Shown piece by piece: positions 4,994 to 5,383 of a DNA stretch of 5,383 nucleotides. The stretch lies in NCBI GenBank assembly GCA_964434955.1, contig CAYSXI010000273.1, forward strand, positions 1 to 5,383, in the 5' to 3' direction. The notes under the pieces are model-generated. The model had not been told where the DNA came from. It saw only the letters and a list, made by a program, of their open reading frames with translations, and ran no database searches. The number at the start of each line of letters is the position of its first letter. The stretch's first letter is position 1. This DNA is from JANQLU01 sp964434955 (lineage in GTDB: Bacteria > Planctomycetota > Planctomycetia > Pirellulales > Pirellulaceae). The position numbers were made by a program, and so were the translations under genes.

Positions 4994-5383
4994 TCATATC
5001 AGCTGAATGACTTGCTGGCAAAGCGAAGAAGCTTGTTCCACCGTCTTCGCTTCGGCAATGATTCGGATGATCGGTTCGGTGTTGCTGGCTCGCACGAGCA
5101 ACCAGGCGTCGTCCCAATTCAACCGCAGGCCATCGTCGGTATTGTAATCGACATCCGCAAAGTGTTCCCGTATCTCAACTAACAGAGAACTCAAGCGTTC
5201 CTTGGAAACTTCCGCTTTATCTTTGACAATTTCGTATCGGGGAATGGCATCGACGAGTTGACTAACCTTGGCATTTTCGCCGGCGAGGCTATCCAGGATT
5301 TGGGCCATCGCAACAAAGCTGTCCCGGACGTATCCGACACGGGGATCGATTGGGCCGCCGTTGCCCTCGCCACCCAGACCCTC
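4994..5383 (-). CDS. Phosphoglucosamine mutase / phosphomannomutase family, C-terminal part (5' end outside window)
   Basis: The frame is open to the window edge and ends at TGA 4996-4994, giving 129 codons of a protein normally near 450 residues. At the start, LGGEGNGGPIDP is the sugar-binding loop of the alpha-D-phosphohexomutase family in its GEGNGG form. RDSFVAMAQILDSLAGE follows, then domain 4 with the phosphate-binding loop RASNTEPIIRIIAEA. These enzymes interconvert hexose 1- and 6-phosphates in the cytoplasm through a phosphoserine; the GEGNGG form is common in GlmM-type mutases feeding UDP-GlcNAc synthesis, but GlmM and phosphomannomutase cannot be separated from this part. The catalytic serine and metal site lie outside the window. 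The internal ATG at 5308 is not the start, because conserved sequence precedes it. The selenoprotein gene begins 40 nt downstream on the same strand, so co-transcription is possible. Confidence 0.9.
   Translation of the reverse strand, partial: EGLGGEGNGGPIDPRVGYVRDSFVAMAQILDSLAGENAKVSQLVDAIPRYEIVKDKAEVSKERLSSLLVEIREHFADVDYNTDDGLRLNWDDAWLLVRASNTEPIIRIIAEAKTVEQASSLCQQVIQLI

Overview
The window looks like chromosomal DNA from a planctomycete, most likely a Pirellulaceae/Rhodopirellula-type bacterium. The reasons are the short planctomycete-style PEP-CTERM tail on one secreted protein, a secreted protein combining a deiodinase/thioredoxin-like fold with C-terminal EF-hands, a GGEGNGG-type hexose-phosphate mutase, mid-range base composition and scarce Shine-Dalgarno sites. 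This assignment is inference from gene content; there is no rRNA or other direct taxonomic marker.

Layout from left to right. The C-terminal 152 codons of a divergent MurE-like Mur ligase enter from the left edge on the + strand and end at 459. Every other gene is on the - strand. After a structured convergent intergenic region (460-618) come a 234-residue PEP-CTERM secreted protein (619-1323) and a 98-residue zinc-ribbon protein with one C-terminal membrane helix (1427-1723). A stretch of about 450 bases without a convincing gene follows (1724-2179), then dinB, DNA polymerase IV (2180-3400). A canonical Rho-independent terminator (3500-3529) separates dinB from the gene upstream of it. The right end holds the C-terminal part of a phosphoglucosamine/phosphomannomutase (4994 to the window edge).

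The main result lies between these last two. Conventional calling gives two adjacent - strand ORFs, 4681-4953 and 3577-4671, separated by one in-frame TGA at 4683-4681. Read through, they form one 458-residue secreted protein. The TGA falls exactly at the active site of a deiodinase/thioredoxin-like domain, giving Phe-Gly-Cys-Leu-Thr-Sec-Pro-Pro-Phe; iodothyronine deiodinases have Phe-Gly-Ser-Cys-Thr-Sec-Pro-Pro-Phe. Starting 19 nt after the TGA there is a stem-loop, UCUCC-GGUCU-GGAGA, whose loop carries the GGUCU of the E. coli fdhF SECIS. I therefore read it as a bacterial selenoprotein with a signal peptide, a CxxU thioredoxin-like domain, a DsbD-alpha-like beta domain with its own Cys pair, and two EF-hands. 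It uses UGA both as Sec (codon 91) and as its final stop.

How the genes relate: the mutase and the selenoprotein gene are on the same strand 40 nt apart and may be co-transcribed, ending at the terminator before dinB. dinB then has its own control region with an 11-bp imperfect inverted repeat just before its start. The zinc-ribbon and PEP-CTERM genes could form a second transcript. No mobile element, CRISPR array, tRNA or rRNA was seen.
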